Shown here: one piece after another, positions 1-12,250 of the stretch | How positions within the stretch are numbered: the first letter of the stretch is position 1 | Layout of the letters: every line of letters begins with the position of its first letter | Origin: Diogma glabrata | Taxonomy: Eukaryota; Arthropoda; Insecta; Diptera; Cylindrotomidae | DNA length: 64,000 nucleotides | Direction: 5' to 3' | Assembly: GCA_963693315.1 (NCBI GenBank) | Contig: OY856186.1 | Coordinates: 70,888,019 to 70,952,018 of the forward strand | The notes under the pieces: model-generated | Seen by the model: only the letters and a program-made list of their open reading frames with translations | What the model was told of the DNA's origin: nothing | The model's database searches: none | Translations under genes and position numbers: made by a program

Positions 1-228
1 AATTTTTTTTTCTAAAATAGGTATTCACAAGGGACAGGTCCGAAAGGACGCTGTGTTCGATAACTGTACCGGAAGTGTGTCGAAAAAATCATTATGTGTG
101 TCAAAAATAGCAAATTTTCATATTTTTGGCTTAAAAAACGTTCATTTTAAGTGATTACGAGTAGGAACATTAAATTTGGAGAAATCTTGATGGTCGGGAT
201 TGGTATGTGAGATCAAAAACTAGATTAT

Positions 229-880
229 TGCAATATAAGTTTGTCAAAAAAATGTTGTCAAGTGTGTCAAACGAAAGATTTTTATTTATTTTTTTACCTA
301 ATTTTTTGGAAAAAAAATAAAATTAATTGTTTGTTTGAAATGAAGTTTTATTATTATTATTCAGAATTATGGCATTATAAGTTTGTCAAAAAAATGTTGT
401 CAAGTGTGTCAAAAGAAAGATTTTTATTTTTATTTATTTTTTCACATAATTTTTTGGAAAAAAATAAAATTGTTTGTTTGAAATGAAATTTTATTATTAT
501 TATTGAGAATTATGGCATTATAAGTTTGTCAAAAAAATGTTGTGAAGTGTGTCAAAAGATTTTTATTTATTTTTTAACCCAATTTTTTAGAAAAAAAAAA
601 TTGTTTGTTTGAAATAAAAATTTTATTATTATTATTGAGAATTATGGCATTATAAGTTTGTCAAAAAATGTTGTCAAGTGTGTCAAAAGAAAGGTTTTTA
701 TTTATTTTTTACCCAATTTTTTTAGAAAAAAATAAAATTAATAGTTTTGTATGACATCATATTTTATTATTATTATAGAGAATTATGGCATTATAAGTTT
801 GTCAAAAAAATAATGTCAAGTGTGTCAAAAACTGATTTCATTTATTTTTTTAGCCAATTTTTTGGAAAAAAAATGTAGCT
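229..880 (+). repeat. Five-copy tandem array, unit about 132-143 bp
   Basis: The phrase GTTTGTCAAAAAAATG (with small variants) recurs at about 239, 381, 524, 656 and 797, giving spacings of 142, 143, 132 and 141 bp. Each unit ends in a TTATTATTATTATT tract. Short open frames here only follow the repeat period. The homologous copy near 48.7 kb has only one unit, so the array expanded locally. Confidence 0.85.
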
Positions 881-924
881 GTTTTCATGACGTAAATGTA
901 ATTTAAAATGAAATTGGACATGGA

Positions 925-1335
925 AATTTTTGAATTTGTTTTAGTTTTTGAAATATTTTTGGAATTTTGAAAAAGTTTGTATTTTTGATTTTGTAATAAT
1001 TTTTGCAATATTTTTAGAATTTCGGCAAAAGTTTTAATTTTTGATTTTGTAAGAATTTTTGGAATACTTTTAGAATTTCGAAAAATTTAAAATATTTGAT
1101 TTTATTATAATTTTTGGAATTTTGAAAAAATTTTCAATTTTTGATTTTGTAATAATTTTTGCAATATTTTTAAAATTTTGGAAAAAGTTTGAATTTTTAA
1201 GAAATTTTAAAATATTATTGGAATTTAGAAAAAATTTAAATGTTTGATTTTATTCTAATTTTTGGAATATTTTTGGAATTTTGAAAAAGTTTGATTTTAT
1301 TTAATTTAACAATATTTTTGGAATTTTGCTTATAA
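925..1335 (+). repeat. Degenerate AT-rich tandem repeat, unit about 55-65 bp
   Basis: Variants of GATTTTGTAATAATTTTTGC followed by AATATTTTTAGAATTTTG are repeated about six to seven times with drift. A related array lies at 49030-49400. Confidence 0.7.
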
Positions 1336-1639
1336 TTTTCCGGCAACGTATTGATGTTTCGTGTTATGTTTGATATACATCGCTGCCTAAAACTAAAAAT
1401 CATGTCCTCATAAAAATTTTTTGTCGAAAACTATATCAAAATCCTTAACCCAGACCGAAGTCTTGATATCTCAAGCTGTGAGATTTCAGCCCCTCCATAT
1501 TTTTTGTTTTGTTTTTATGAATTCTTTTTTATTTAATTTTTAAAGTTTTTCTAATTAAAAATAATGGAAATTTAAAAATCAATAGCGCTTTTTTGTGCTG
1601 TTTTAATTTTACACATTTTTCTACCACCCAATTAGAAAG

Positions 1640-1740
1640 TTCTAGCTTTTTAGAGTTTCCCGGGATTTCCCGGTATCCCGGGAATTTAACATTTTTTGTC
1701 CCGGCCTCCCGGGATTTGAATTTTTACGGGAAATGAGAAA
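1640..1740. other. CCCGGG-rich cluster
   Basis: Several CCCGGG or TTCCCGGGA palindromes stand within 100 bp of otherwise AT-rich DNA. I cannot say whether this is a transposon end or a protein-binding cluster. Confidence 0.4.
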
Positions 1741-2029
1741 CCCTAGTATGTATCAACGTTATTGGTAAAACATCTAAGCAAAAAATTCATGTAACACAAA
1801 ATGTTTATGTGTATCCAGTGTAATTTTGGTTTGTTTTAAATGTTAATTGTTTTAAGTGTTTTTTAACATTTACCAAGCCAGCAAAAACTTAAAAATATTT
1901 TAACTAATTTAAATTTTAAACTAATTTTGAACAATATAAATTAAGGGAAAAATAATAATATAAATAATTTTTATCTGTTTTTCGGTTTTGTTGAATCCCT
2001 CGATGTTTCTGGTTTATGTTTTTCTTTTG

Positions 2030-2185
2030 AAGACGATGGCGCTTGCAATCCTTTGCAAGGTTCTAATTTTGACTTTTTTTTCGTATTTTTTTGTTGAACA
2101 CGATGGCGCTTACAATCCTTTACATGGTTCTAATTTTGATTTTTGTATTTGTGTTGAACACGATGGCGCTTACTGCCCGTAAGGT
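2030..2185 (+). repeat. Three-copy tandem repeat with GATGGCGCTT core
   Basis: GATGGCGCTT followed by ...AATCCTTT...GGTTCTAATTTTGA occurs at about 2035, 2102 and 2162 (periods 67 and 60). The third copy is partial. The short open frame here is a by-product of the repeat. Confidence 0.75.
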
Positions 2186-2254
2186 TCGGTATTTAATATT
2201 TATTGTTCAGGTTAACGTTATTAGATTAACGTTAGCTTTTTCGGGGTCACCACT

Positions 2255-2284
2255 ATAACGGGTACACCAAGTGGTGTACGTTAT
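2255..2284. other. Short imperfect palindrome
   Basis: ATAACGGGTACACCA and TGGTGTACGTTAT face each other across two bases. Just upstream TTAACGTTA occurs twice. It could be a transposon end or a binding site; nothing else supports either. Confidence 0.45.
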
Positions 2285-2289
2285 TTTAG

Positions 2290-4600
2290 TTTTTATTTCT
2301 ATTATTTAAAATTTTTATTTGCAACGTTTATATTTTAATAAATTTTTATTTTGTTTAAAGCGCACAAATTATTATTTAATTTCAGTAACAACACTGATTT
2401 TATTTTAAAATATATAAAAATATTTTCTATAATATTTAACAATTATTATTAGTTCACTGTCGGATTTATAATTTAATTTATCTCCTAGCTATAACGGTTA
2501 CTATGTGTGTCGTATATTTTGTTGTGTTTGTTTTTTGTGTTACTTGAATTAAAGAAATTATTTTATTGTTGCAGTGGATATCATTTTATACACTGCATAT
2601 ACTAGACAACTATCAAAAACTTTTTTGATTCTTTTTATTTATTGCAGAACTTAATCTAAAATAGTAGCAAATTCGTCAAATATTAGATAAAAGCAACATC
2701 ATTCAGTCTTACGCTTGTAGTTCTGTGTTTCGAGAAACCAAGAATAAAAATTGGAAGTTTGATTCAAAAGGAACAAAAAATAATATAATATAATAGAACA
2801 AAAATATATAAAAATTATATAATAAATCGCTTTCATTGGATCCATATTAAATTTATCCTTCTATTTCAATCGGAGCATGAGATAAACATAGTTAGTGGAT
2901 CTCCTCCTTACTTAGTTCCTTTCCTGTAACAGTCTAAACATAATCACTCATTCATTATCATAAGAAAAGTTGAGTTGTCAAAGGAATGTAGCAATTTATT
3001 TATTTTTAAGCTGTTTAAATTTGATTTGTTCAGTTATCCCTGAAATCCACCAGTGTAGAGTATTTCTTTATTGTTTCCAATCAATATCTGACATATGGTC
3101 AGTAGTTTTTCAGGATATTTTTGCCCTATTTACAACAATGCGAATTCAATTTTAAAAATTAAAAGCTTTAAATAACTCAAAAACTAAAACTTCTTTCACC
3201 TACCATTTTTGCAAATCAGATATAAAACACTGTTTCTTTTGAGGTATAACTGAATGCATTCATTTTTCAATAACAATCAATAGATATTCCACTATAAATT
3301 ACCTTTAAAGAGATTTAACAATACATCACAAAAATGCCATTCATCTTGTGTTCTTACCGTTAATGTTTTCAAAAAAAATTTTCGATCTAACAAAGTGATG
3401 AAGAGACTTGCAATAATATCTTTTCTTAGCTGAAAGTATTTATCATGTTTTTTGCCTAACATTGATTTAATTCTGACATAAAACGTTTAGTGAATGTTTT
3501 TTGATAAATGTGATATATCACATGATGACTATTAAAAATCTATTTTCTACTTCAATGTTGAGATATGTATTTAATCTAGTATGACATTTTATTTAATCGC
3601 TTCCCATGAGACTTTATCTAAGCTGATACAAATTAATTATTAGAAATAAAAAATAATATGTTAGCTGAATAGCTGATTTTTTATGACTTATCGAGCTCAA
3701 CATGTATCACAATTAAGTGTTTTTATATGGTTTACAAAGATGATTAATACAAAGCAACTTATTTTAATAATTGATTAGATCAGAAATATTCCATTAATAA
3801 ATTCACACTTGCAGATTTTAATCGAAGATAAATTGTTCGTTCGTTTCCAAGTTTCTCGTATCATGCCATTAGACAATAGACTTTTTAATAGAAATATCAT
3901 ACACATAATTCTTTTATATAACTTTAATAAGTCAAAAACAATATCTGAAGAACACCAACGCTCTTGCATAAATATCACATAATCAACCTATTCATTACAT
4001 AAGTTATCATTAAGTATAATTTATGCAAAACAAAGAAGAAAATTCATTTTCTAGATTTTTACTTCAAATATGTATAACAGAAAAACTCAAGGAAAATATA
4101 AAAAAAACACTTTAACTGCTCGCAATTGGAACCGATAAAATAACAAAAAAAAATGTTGAATGAAATGAACTGGAAAATTCAATGCTTCAAAGTTATTGTA
4201 GCGAAGTGATAATTGTATTCGGAATGAAAGGTTTAAAATGGGAAAAAATTATAATCGAATTATTGGATTGTTTTTATGGGTTTGAGAGGATTTCTGGCTT
4301 TTAATGAATAACTTCAGAGAACATATTCTTTTATTTTTTCGAATTTTATTTTGGTTTTATGAAATAAAAAATCTGACTATAACCAAGTGGTATTGAATGA
4401 TAAAGTTAAAAGTTTTATTTTCGGGCTAAAAATATTTTTCATCATCAAGGTAGATCTAACATAATAAATTTATTAAACATTAGCTCATGAGGAAATAATA
4501 AACAAGCAAAAATAGCTAGAACTCCTTCTTTATAAGTTAGTTAAACCACAGATGCAATCTTGCAACATTATTTTTTTTACATTTTAATCATGATTTAGTT
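2290..4600. other. AT-rich DNA, no feature recognised
   Basis: Only short stop-bounded frames are present on either strand, with no recognisable protein motif, no clear repeat and no RNA gene. Confidence 0.6.
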
Positions 4601-4603
4601 TTG

Positions 4604-4661
4604 ATCTGAATTGTATATGACCTGAATTGTATATGATTTTCTTTATCTGAATTGTATATGA
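4604..4661 (+). repeat. Three copies of a CTGAATTGTATATGA motif
   Basis: CTGAATTGTATATGA appears three times, the first two adjacent and the third after an ATTTTCTTTAT spacer. Confidence 0.8.
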
Positions 4662-7273
4662 CCTCATCCTTCCGCCCTGCTCTGTAACGAAAACATTAAC
4701 CCTAAAACGTAGATTAATGCCTGTTCCGTGTTTAGTATTATTCTATAGCTAAAATTTGTAAAATATTTTCAAAAACTTTTCATCCGATTTCTTTGATTGT
4801 AAATAAAAGCAATAAAGTTATATTTCATAAGTAAATAAAAAACATAATAACTAAAAAATTATAAATGGATCTTCAAAATCGGCATTTTTTTAATGCCGAG
4901 CAAAATAGCATTGGCTTGTAAAGATTTAAATACTAACATTAGAAAAAGGTAAAAGATAAATCTTATTCCTCTAGTCGACATCGTGCGGTACTGATTCGAT
5001 AAATTTATTACCTAATTAGTTTATTATAAATCAAAAATCTAGTCCTTTAAAAAATTACATTTGTGTTAAAATAAGTGTTAAAGTAAAAAATAAATTTACA
5101 AAAAATAGTTTTTACTTTTCTCGCGATCGAATGTCCTAACCAGCCAAGTTATCTAACTACATATTGCATATTACGATTTCTAACAACTTTTAAAATATGC
5201 AAAAACTAAACTCGAAATTCATTTGTGACGAATTTATATGGATATTAAAAAAGGATATCAGTATCGATTTGTTAAGGCCCAAAAAACCAATTAAAAAATA
5301 AAAATTCTAGATGTGAAAATTTTATTCATTAATTATTATAGCCAACCTTTCACTTCACAAAAATAAAAGAGAAAATTCCAAATATATTTGATTTAATTTG
5401 TAATTATTGGTATATTTATTTATAATAAATTTTCAGCTCATTTCGTATTTTTTTTATATTTTATGTAAATTTTTATGATGGAACCTAAATAAACAAGCAA
5501 GGTACGAAACGACTAGTCCGTATATAGAAATAAAGAAAATCGAATAGATGTATGTATAATTTCTGTATTCCTTTATAAAAAGAAATCAATAAATTTTCTA
5601 TATTTTTCCATAATTTTCTTTTAGAAATATTTTTTGAAAAAATAAAATCATAATTCATAAATAAATGTATTAGTTCCATTAAAATAACTTTCCATGACAC
5701 ATGAAAAATGAGAATATGAACAACGAAATTCCATACAAACTATAGTTAATTTTGCAAGTGGGCTGATAACTATTTCGATTACATAAATTTATATTAGATT
5801 TAACGAATAGAGTTTATGCTCTTCATTACAAAATCAAAAAGCTTAATATTCTATTTAACTGTGATTGGGAAACTGGGAAAGTATTTTATTTTCAATCAAT
5901 AATTGTCACTAAATATGTAAACTAAACTTACATACTGACATCTCATTGACATGAATTAATCAAACCACCCTTGTTATATTTTCCATTTTTTATTGTGCTT
6001 TATAGCTGTGTTAACAATAAAAATTTCAATTTTAATAAAAAGTTTTGAAGTTTTTATTGTTACAAAGCGTTAGAAATTTATAAAACAGATTACTTTCCAA
6101 TTAGAATTGTTTGGAAGTTCTGATTGATTTCAATTTTAATAAATATGTTAAAGAAAATTATATTATAATATAAAAGAAACAGAAAAATTTTATTACCAAT
6201 CAATAGCTTATCGATACAATACATGTTTTTAAGCTTATTCTGAAGGATTTGTTTAAAGTAATAATTTTATGTACGTTAGTTTTAAGCTTTTAGCATCAGT
6301 TTTTGATATAGTTTATGGATAACTAGAAATTTGAAATTTTGGAAAGCTTATATGAACCGCTATCTAAAATAACTATCACAGTTTTTTTCATCTTTTAAAT
6401 CTCGAAGATGTTGGATAACTTTTCCTACTGTTTATTTATGCCGTTTATATAACTATTGTAAATTAACAAAAAAAATGTTTGCCTGCTTGCCGGGTTGGCC
6501 GAGCCTTCATAGTCGACAAAAACTGGAAAATAACTGCAGTGATTTCAGGTTGATGGTTGATATCTGTATGTGAGACCAAAAGTTTGATAATTGAACTTAA
6601 AGTTTGTCGATAAAAATTATTAATATAATAAGAATGATCTTCATTGATTTTGTAACAGAAATCTTTTACAAACAAATAATGGAAAACGTTTTTTTAGCTA
6701 CACTCCACAAAAAATCTACTTTGTTTGGTGTTAGGACACGGCATCAAAAACTTCGTTTCGTCCCTAGTGATAAAAAAACTTATACCGATAAATTTCGTCT
6801 CTAGTGACGAAAGTAATTTTTTAGAAGCCATCTATTTTCTAATTCATTAACATTAACTCAATTTTAGAGTTTAGAACAGGACGCGATGGAGGTATCATCT
6901 TTTGTTCATTTGTAAAATTGTTTACTTAATTTTTGATCTACAACGCGTACTCCATTCCCTACAATTGGCAACTCATATGCCATGTGAGATATCACTAACC
7001 AAGGTCATATCTTAGAGGTGCTTTCAGATGAAGTTTATATTATAACTTTTAAAACGGTGTAGAAAAAATACAGTTTAACACTGGTTTAAAATCATATTAT
7101 GATCCTTGCAAACATTACCCACCTCAACTGTTGCCTCGGCTGGAAAACTGTCAGTTTGTTTAAAAAAAATGTTATTTTCGGTTTCATTGAAGAATATACT
7201 ATTATTTACAAACATTTGTCACTTGTGAGTATTTATTTGGATGCCGTGAAATATATAATTCAAAATAAAATGG
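4662..7273. other. AT-rich non-coding DNA with two small repeat relics
   Basis: No gene is visible. About 6545-6615 shares GATATCTGTATGTGAGACCA-type text with the repeat near 48.7 kb. About 6945-7055 resembles 57980-58090 (a GCGTA-TCCA-TCCCT block, then GATATCACTA and ATATCTTA-AGGTGCT). Both are decayed fragments of dispersed repeats. Confidence 0.5.
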
Positions 7274-7966
7274 AACATGGAAAATGAGCGAATCAGTATG
7301 TTTCAGATCAGGTAACTTTTGAAACATAAGCATTAATTCTTAATGAAGAGGGTTCCTAAGAAGTTTTTGAAGTAAAACTTCTTTGAGCGCGATATGATAA
7401 GTGACTCAAATCTTTTTTCGGACGGAAGTAACGTTTTCAAACGGAAATGACGTTCAGTAAAATAAATTGTAATGAAGCCATATACTTTCATCTCTATCAT
7501 ATTATGTTACGATGCTGTTTACTTAGGTATGGAGAGTTCATGCGTTGAAACATTTGTTCTTTTAGGACTGTGTAGGTAGACAGATTATACAAGCCACGCC
7601 ACTCTTCGATTTTATTTTCAACATGGAAAATGAGCGAATCAGTATGTTTCAGATCAGGTAACTTTTGAAACATAAGCATTAATTCTTAATGAAGAGGTTT
7701 CCTAAGAAGTTTCTGAAGTAAAACTTCTTTGAGCGCGATATGATAAGTGACTCAAATCTTTTTTCGGACGGAAGTAACGTTTTCAAACGGAAATGACGTT
7801 CAGTAAAATAAATTGTAATGAAACCATATACTTTCATCTCTATCATATTATGTTACGATGCTGTTTACTTAGGTATGGAGAGTTTATGTGTTGAAACGTT
7901 TGTTCTCTTAGGACTGTGTATGTAGACAGATTATACAAGCCACGCCCCTCTTCGATTTCATTTTCT
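7274..7966 (+). repeat. Direct tandem duplication, two 346-bp units
   Basis: The block beginning ACATGGAAAATGAGCG at about 7275 restarts at about 7621 and continues nearly base for base. It passes through TTCGGACGGAAGTAACG, TATGTTACGATGCTG and ACAAGCCACGCC. The few substitutions suggest a fairly recent duplication. Neither unit has a coherent coding frame. Confidence 0.9.
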
Positions 7967-7969
7967 AGA

Positions 7970-9496
7970 TGTCATAGTTCGTTTTACAAGAGAGTGAAAC
8001 TTGAAATTAATAATCCATGATTTATATCTTGAAAAATGTTAAAATGATTGTCATTTCTTTCAAATCAGGGTTGTTTCAGATAATCTCTGAATAATTCTTG
8101 ACAAATTTGTATTATTGTCGCAATTTTTTAAACAAACTTACATACATAATTGCTGACATACATAATTGATGATTCCTAATTGTTATTGCTGTATGTGATA
8201 TGTCAGATCCATACGACAATACAATGATTTGAAGTTTGTGAGGGGAAAAGCAAAAAGAAAGCTTTTTATTAGATCTACATTTTTTGTAGAAGGGCAGTTT
8301 CTCGTGAATATTAATGAAAGGAAGGTTTTGAAAGTTAAAACAAAATATTATTTAATTTATTTTGTTGAGATTCAAATGAGAATTTTTTTCGAATTAATTA
8401 AAATTTTATTTTTTTGTTAAATAGTCAAATTAGAAAACTTGAACTAGTGTTGTGATAAATCTATAGTTCAAATTCAATCATTGAAAAAAAAATATTTATA
8501 TGTTTGTGTTCATTATCTATAAAATTACAAAAAAAAATTATTTATGTTTAGTACAATTAGTACAATTCATTAACATTAAAACAAATTTAAAATTGTTTGT
8601 TCGTTTTGTATTGTTGAAGCCGGCGGGTTGTATTTATTATAAAATATATTAATTAGTGCATTTATTAGTTTAAGTAAAATTAATCGCGTAAAACAAAGAA
8701 AAAGATATAAAATAAATATTCCGTTTAAACAAATGATCTTGTTTGTTTGTATAAGCATTTATGTGTTTTTTTGTGAGTGTGAATTGCAGGACTTGTCATC
8801 ATCGTCATCGTTTAGTAAACCAACAGAACAAGACAAAATCGATCAACGTTAATTTTGTTTCTTATCTTATTCAACAGCGTCATCAGTTTTTTTAACATAA
8901 GAAAAGAAACTTCTAGACTAGAGGATATCAGTGAATTTTTTTTTACTTTATAAGATAATAAAAAAACAATAAATTTTAAATTGTAAATACATACATTCAC
9001 ACAATTGCAAATTTGTAGTTTTTTCTTATTTTTAATTCAAACAATAAAACAAAGTGCGTGTAATCTTCATACGCAGTTGAAATTAAACTTCTTTGGATAC
9101 CGTGGCAGGTATCACTAAAAAAATTAATTTGTTACATTAAAATGTAGAGTAGCATTTATTAATAACATCATTTACAACATGTGTAATAGAAAGTCATATT
9201 TTTATAATGTATTACAAAATCAATTCAATTATTATCATAATTGAAATATGAAATTAGAGGTTTATGATAACTAAAGTGAGAAACATAAACTTTACTTTGC
9301 AAATTTGCTAAATTTCTTGAAAATACCTCATCAATTAGTTAGCAAATCTTGTTGTTGAATTACTGGACATGTATTCATTCGTTAAATTTAATTTGTAATA
9401 CTTTGTAAGACTTTGTAATATATTATGTAAATATGCTTTTTATTGCACATGTTGTAAATTATATTATCAATAACTATTGCTCTAAATCTCAATATG
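7970..9496. other. AT-rich DNA, no feature recognised
   Basis: Short frames only. No protein motif, strong inverted repeat or RNA gene was seen before the LTR at 9502. Confidence 0.6.
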
Positions 9497-9501
9497 ACAT
9501 A

Positions 9502-9841
9502 TGTTTATGCCAAAATTAAACTAATATTAAATGCTTTCTGTTCATTGGGTTTTTGAATGTGGTCACCCTAAAATCAAACTTATTAAAATAAACTGAGAAA
9601 GAAATATTGAATTAGTACTAAAAATTCTCTCATCTCTCTCTCTTTATAAAATGAATTTCTTTTAAGTTCCACTTTTGTAATTATACGCAACAGTCGTATT
9701 TTGTAAGTTATAATGTATTTCAATGTGGTTTTTCAATAAATAATTAAACTAAAATTAATCATCATCAGTGGTTTCAATCTATGTGAAATAAAATAAGTAA
9801 AAACTAAAAATACAGTCCTAAATATTATTTTGAAGGAAACA
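9502..9841 (+). repeat. 5' LTR of older BEL element
   Basis: A 340-bp LTR with TG...CA ends. TATAAAAT at 9645-9652, after a CT-rich run, is the likely TATA box. AATAAA at 9735-9740 is the likely poly(A) signal. It differs from the 3' LTR at about three bases, two near the CAAAC block in the first quarter and one before CATCATCAGTGG. Confidence 0.95.
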
Positions 9842-9844
9842 TTT

Positions 9845-9863
9845 TGGTCTCATCGAGCAGGAT
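9845..9863 (+). other. Primer-binding site, older BEL element
   Basis: TGGTCTCATCGAGCAGGAT begins three bases after the LTR. The TGG start fits complementarity to a tRNA CCA end. I could not assign the tRNA from memory. Confidence 0.6.
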
Positions 9864-11141
9864 GAAATGAATAATTTTGATTTTAAAAAACCACGCTATA
9901 TGTTCAGGAATCCAACACAATTGATATCCAATAAATTCAATATAAAACGAAACAAATATTGTTTTGTTGGAACTATTTTCATCAAATAATTTGGAAATAA
10001 CAATTTCCATCATCTTTATATTTATCTACGGAAATATATATCTCATGCAAGAGGAGTTTATGTGATAATCAATTTCATCGCCATTTTGAGTTAATAATTG
10101 CATCATTCATCAGCATCGAAAAAAACATCGCAGTTCATCATATATTTTATATTACAATACACTTGAAGTAATTTATTTACCATCAATTTCATCATTTATC
10201 AACATTTTGTGCTGTTCAATAATTTTATTCAGCACTTTTTCAACAATTGCAGTTTTCAAGGAATTGTAAGGTTTCCATCGAATTTTATCGCAATTGTGTA
10301 GTTTTGAAATTGTAAGGTTCGTAATTATTTTTAATTTTGTTTCTTCAAGTTTAAATGTCAAACGTTTTATTTTGATGAACAGTTTATAATATTTTAATTG
10401 AAATTGCAAGATTTTGGGATTATTTAAACTATAATAAAAAGTTTTATGTACTACATAACCATCAAAAAGTACATTTATAAAAAATATAATTTCAAAAGAG
10501 AATTTCTTGGAAAACGTCAGGTGACAAAATATTATATTTTAAATTATTTTTATTAGATTTTAATACATTTAATTATTAAGTACATAACTAATTTAACTAA
10601 TAAGTTATAATTCAGCTGGTGTAAAGTTGTTTAGTGAGGAAAATTGATAAAATTTATAGATTTATTTTGATTAAATTGATTTACTGTTCTTAGTATAAAA
10701 GAAGAAGTGTTAAATAGAAATCAAGTCAAAATGGGTAAAAAAGATATTCCATTTTATTAGAAAACAATCGACGGGATTAAAACCCGCGTCACACATTTTC
10801 AAAATCAATTGAATGAAAATACAGAATTTACGTTAGGGGAATTAAAATCAATGTTAAGTCGATTGAAAATGTTATATGCTAAATTTGATGATGCTCAAAC
10901 GGAGTATGCGATTCTCGATCCGACTGCGCAAATAGATGTTCGTTTTGAATTTGATGATAACTATGGTGCAGTAGAATCAAAGTTAATCACGTTAATTGAT
11001 GCCGCTGAAAGTAAGCCGCTTTCAAGTGCTCTCCCTAATAAGTTTGCGATCGGTACTTCACTCACTATTCCACTACCCGAAATGAAAATTCCAGAATTTG
11101 ACGGGGAATTTTTATCGTGGAACAATTTTCGGGATATATAC

Positions 11142-11767
11142 TGTTGAGGTTCACCCTATATAAATATTTAATATTTTTCTTTTAAATTTAAAATTATCGT
11201 TGGTTATCCTTTTTTTAGTTTACTTTTATTATATGTCATAAACATTTTAAAATCTTTATTAACGTAAAATCCACTTTTCTCAAAATAAATTTAACATCTG
11301 GCATGCAGATTTTCATTTTTTATAATTTCGGAAATTCCCAAATATTAATAATAAAACTTTCAATAATTTCTTCCCTTTCCTTATTTTGTTTAACTTTATA
11401 TTCATATTTGTTTCAACTCCCTTTATAATTGATAACCAATGATAACCAATGAAATTAGTTTTACTCTTAGTTTTTTAATTTGGACCACCTTCAATAAAGA
11501 AATAAAAAAAAATCAACATTTACATTCTTAGAATTAAAATTATTTTTTTAGCAGTCTCATCTAAGATACCTATCAATATATATATACATGTTAAACATAA
11601 ATAAAAATAAATAAAATCATAAAATTTAATTTAAAATAAAAAAAAATAAAGTGTTTTATATAACAGTACGAACAATAATTATTCCTTTTGATTAAGTTGA
11701 AAGGAATAAGAGCTTAAAACAATTAACAAATATAGTTGTTTTATATAATTAAGCTCCAACAACAACA
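11142..11767 (+). repeat. 5' LTR of young BEL element
   Basis: A 626-bp LTR. TATATAAA at 11157-11164 is a candidate TATA box very near the left edge, and AATAAA at 11493-11498 is a candidate poly(A) signal. It ends CAACAACAACA. Confidence 0.95.
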
Positions 11768-11768
11768 T

Positions 11769-11787
11769 TGGTCCTTCGAGCCAGATT
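11769..11787 (+). other. Primer-binding site, tRNA-Tyr-like
   Basis: TGGTCCTTCGAGCCAGATT starts one base after the LTR. It looks complementary to the 3' end of tRNA-Tyr (acceptor ...CTCGAAGGA plus CCA) with about one mismatch. The tRNA match is from memory of the insect tRNA-Tyr acceptor stem. Confidence 0.75.
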
Positions 11788-11818
11788 CAACAATACGGAT
11801 TTGAGACTATCATATTAG

Positions 11819-12050
11819 CTTGCAACGTAACGCAACGTTAATCATAATATAAAAAATAATAATTCAATATAAAAAAAATAATATAAAACAAAGTGTGTGA
11901 TAAAATGTACAATTTGCAGTGAAACATAAAAACAATCTAAAATAATAATTACACACGTATACGTATATATTAAAAGCCTGCAACGCAACGCAGCAAAGTG
12001 TTTTAAAAATATTATTGTGAATAAAAGAAAAATCTGCAACGAAACGCAGT
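11819..12050 (+). repeat. Leader motif CTGCAACG-AACGCAG repeated
   Basis: In the untranslated leader of the young BEL element, CTGCAACGCAACGCAG (11978-11993) and CTGCAACGAAACGCAG (12034-12049) are near-identical. A third, looser copy, TTGCAACGTAACGCAACG, starts at about 11820. The CTGC and GCAG ends could pair as a 4-bp stem. The position between primer site and gag is where retroelement packaging or dimer signals usually lie. Confidence 0.6.
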
Positions 12051-12250
12051 TTTTCAAAGAAGTGACAAACAATTACATTCAACATTACATTACGTTTAAT
12101 TGGAGGAACCAACCACATATAGTTGACGAAAAAACTACATATTTTACAAGAAAACATCAAAGGTGGTAAGTCTCTCTATTTTATTTGTTAAAAAATTGCC
12201 GTTTTTTATACCTTTATTTTAATTTCTACTCGTGTTAAAATCGTGTTAAA

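Larger units (their letters stand above)
1..1490 (+). repeat. Dispersed repeat, copy 1 (contains tandem arrays)
   Basis: This segment matches 48525-49625 in the same orientation. Shared blocks in order are a start containing CGAAAGGACG and CTGTACCGG, a block with ATGTGTGTCAAAA-type text, an AT-rich stretch of repeated GATTTTGT/TTTTTGCAATA, and an end carrying ACAGACCGAAGTC. The two copies differ mainly in the number of tandem sub-repeats. No coding frame is convincing. The class is unknown; it could be a non-autonomous element whose middle has expanded. Confidence 0.75.

Noticed and set aside
241..486. 81-codon frame at the left end
   Set aside because: It repeats with the ~140-bp tandem unit and is AT-rich low-complexity translation.
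12161..12172. Splice donor AGGTGGTAAGT upstream of the young BEL start codon
   Set aside because: The donor is good, but no matching acceptor is visible before or near the gag start, and the polyprotein needs no splicing.
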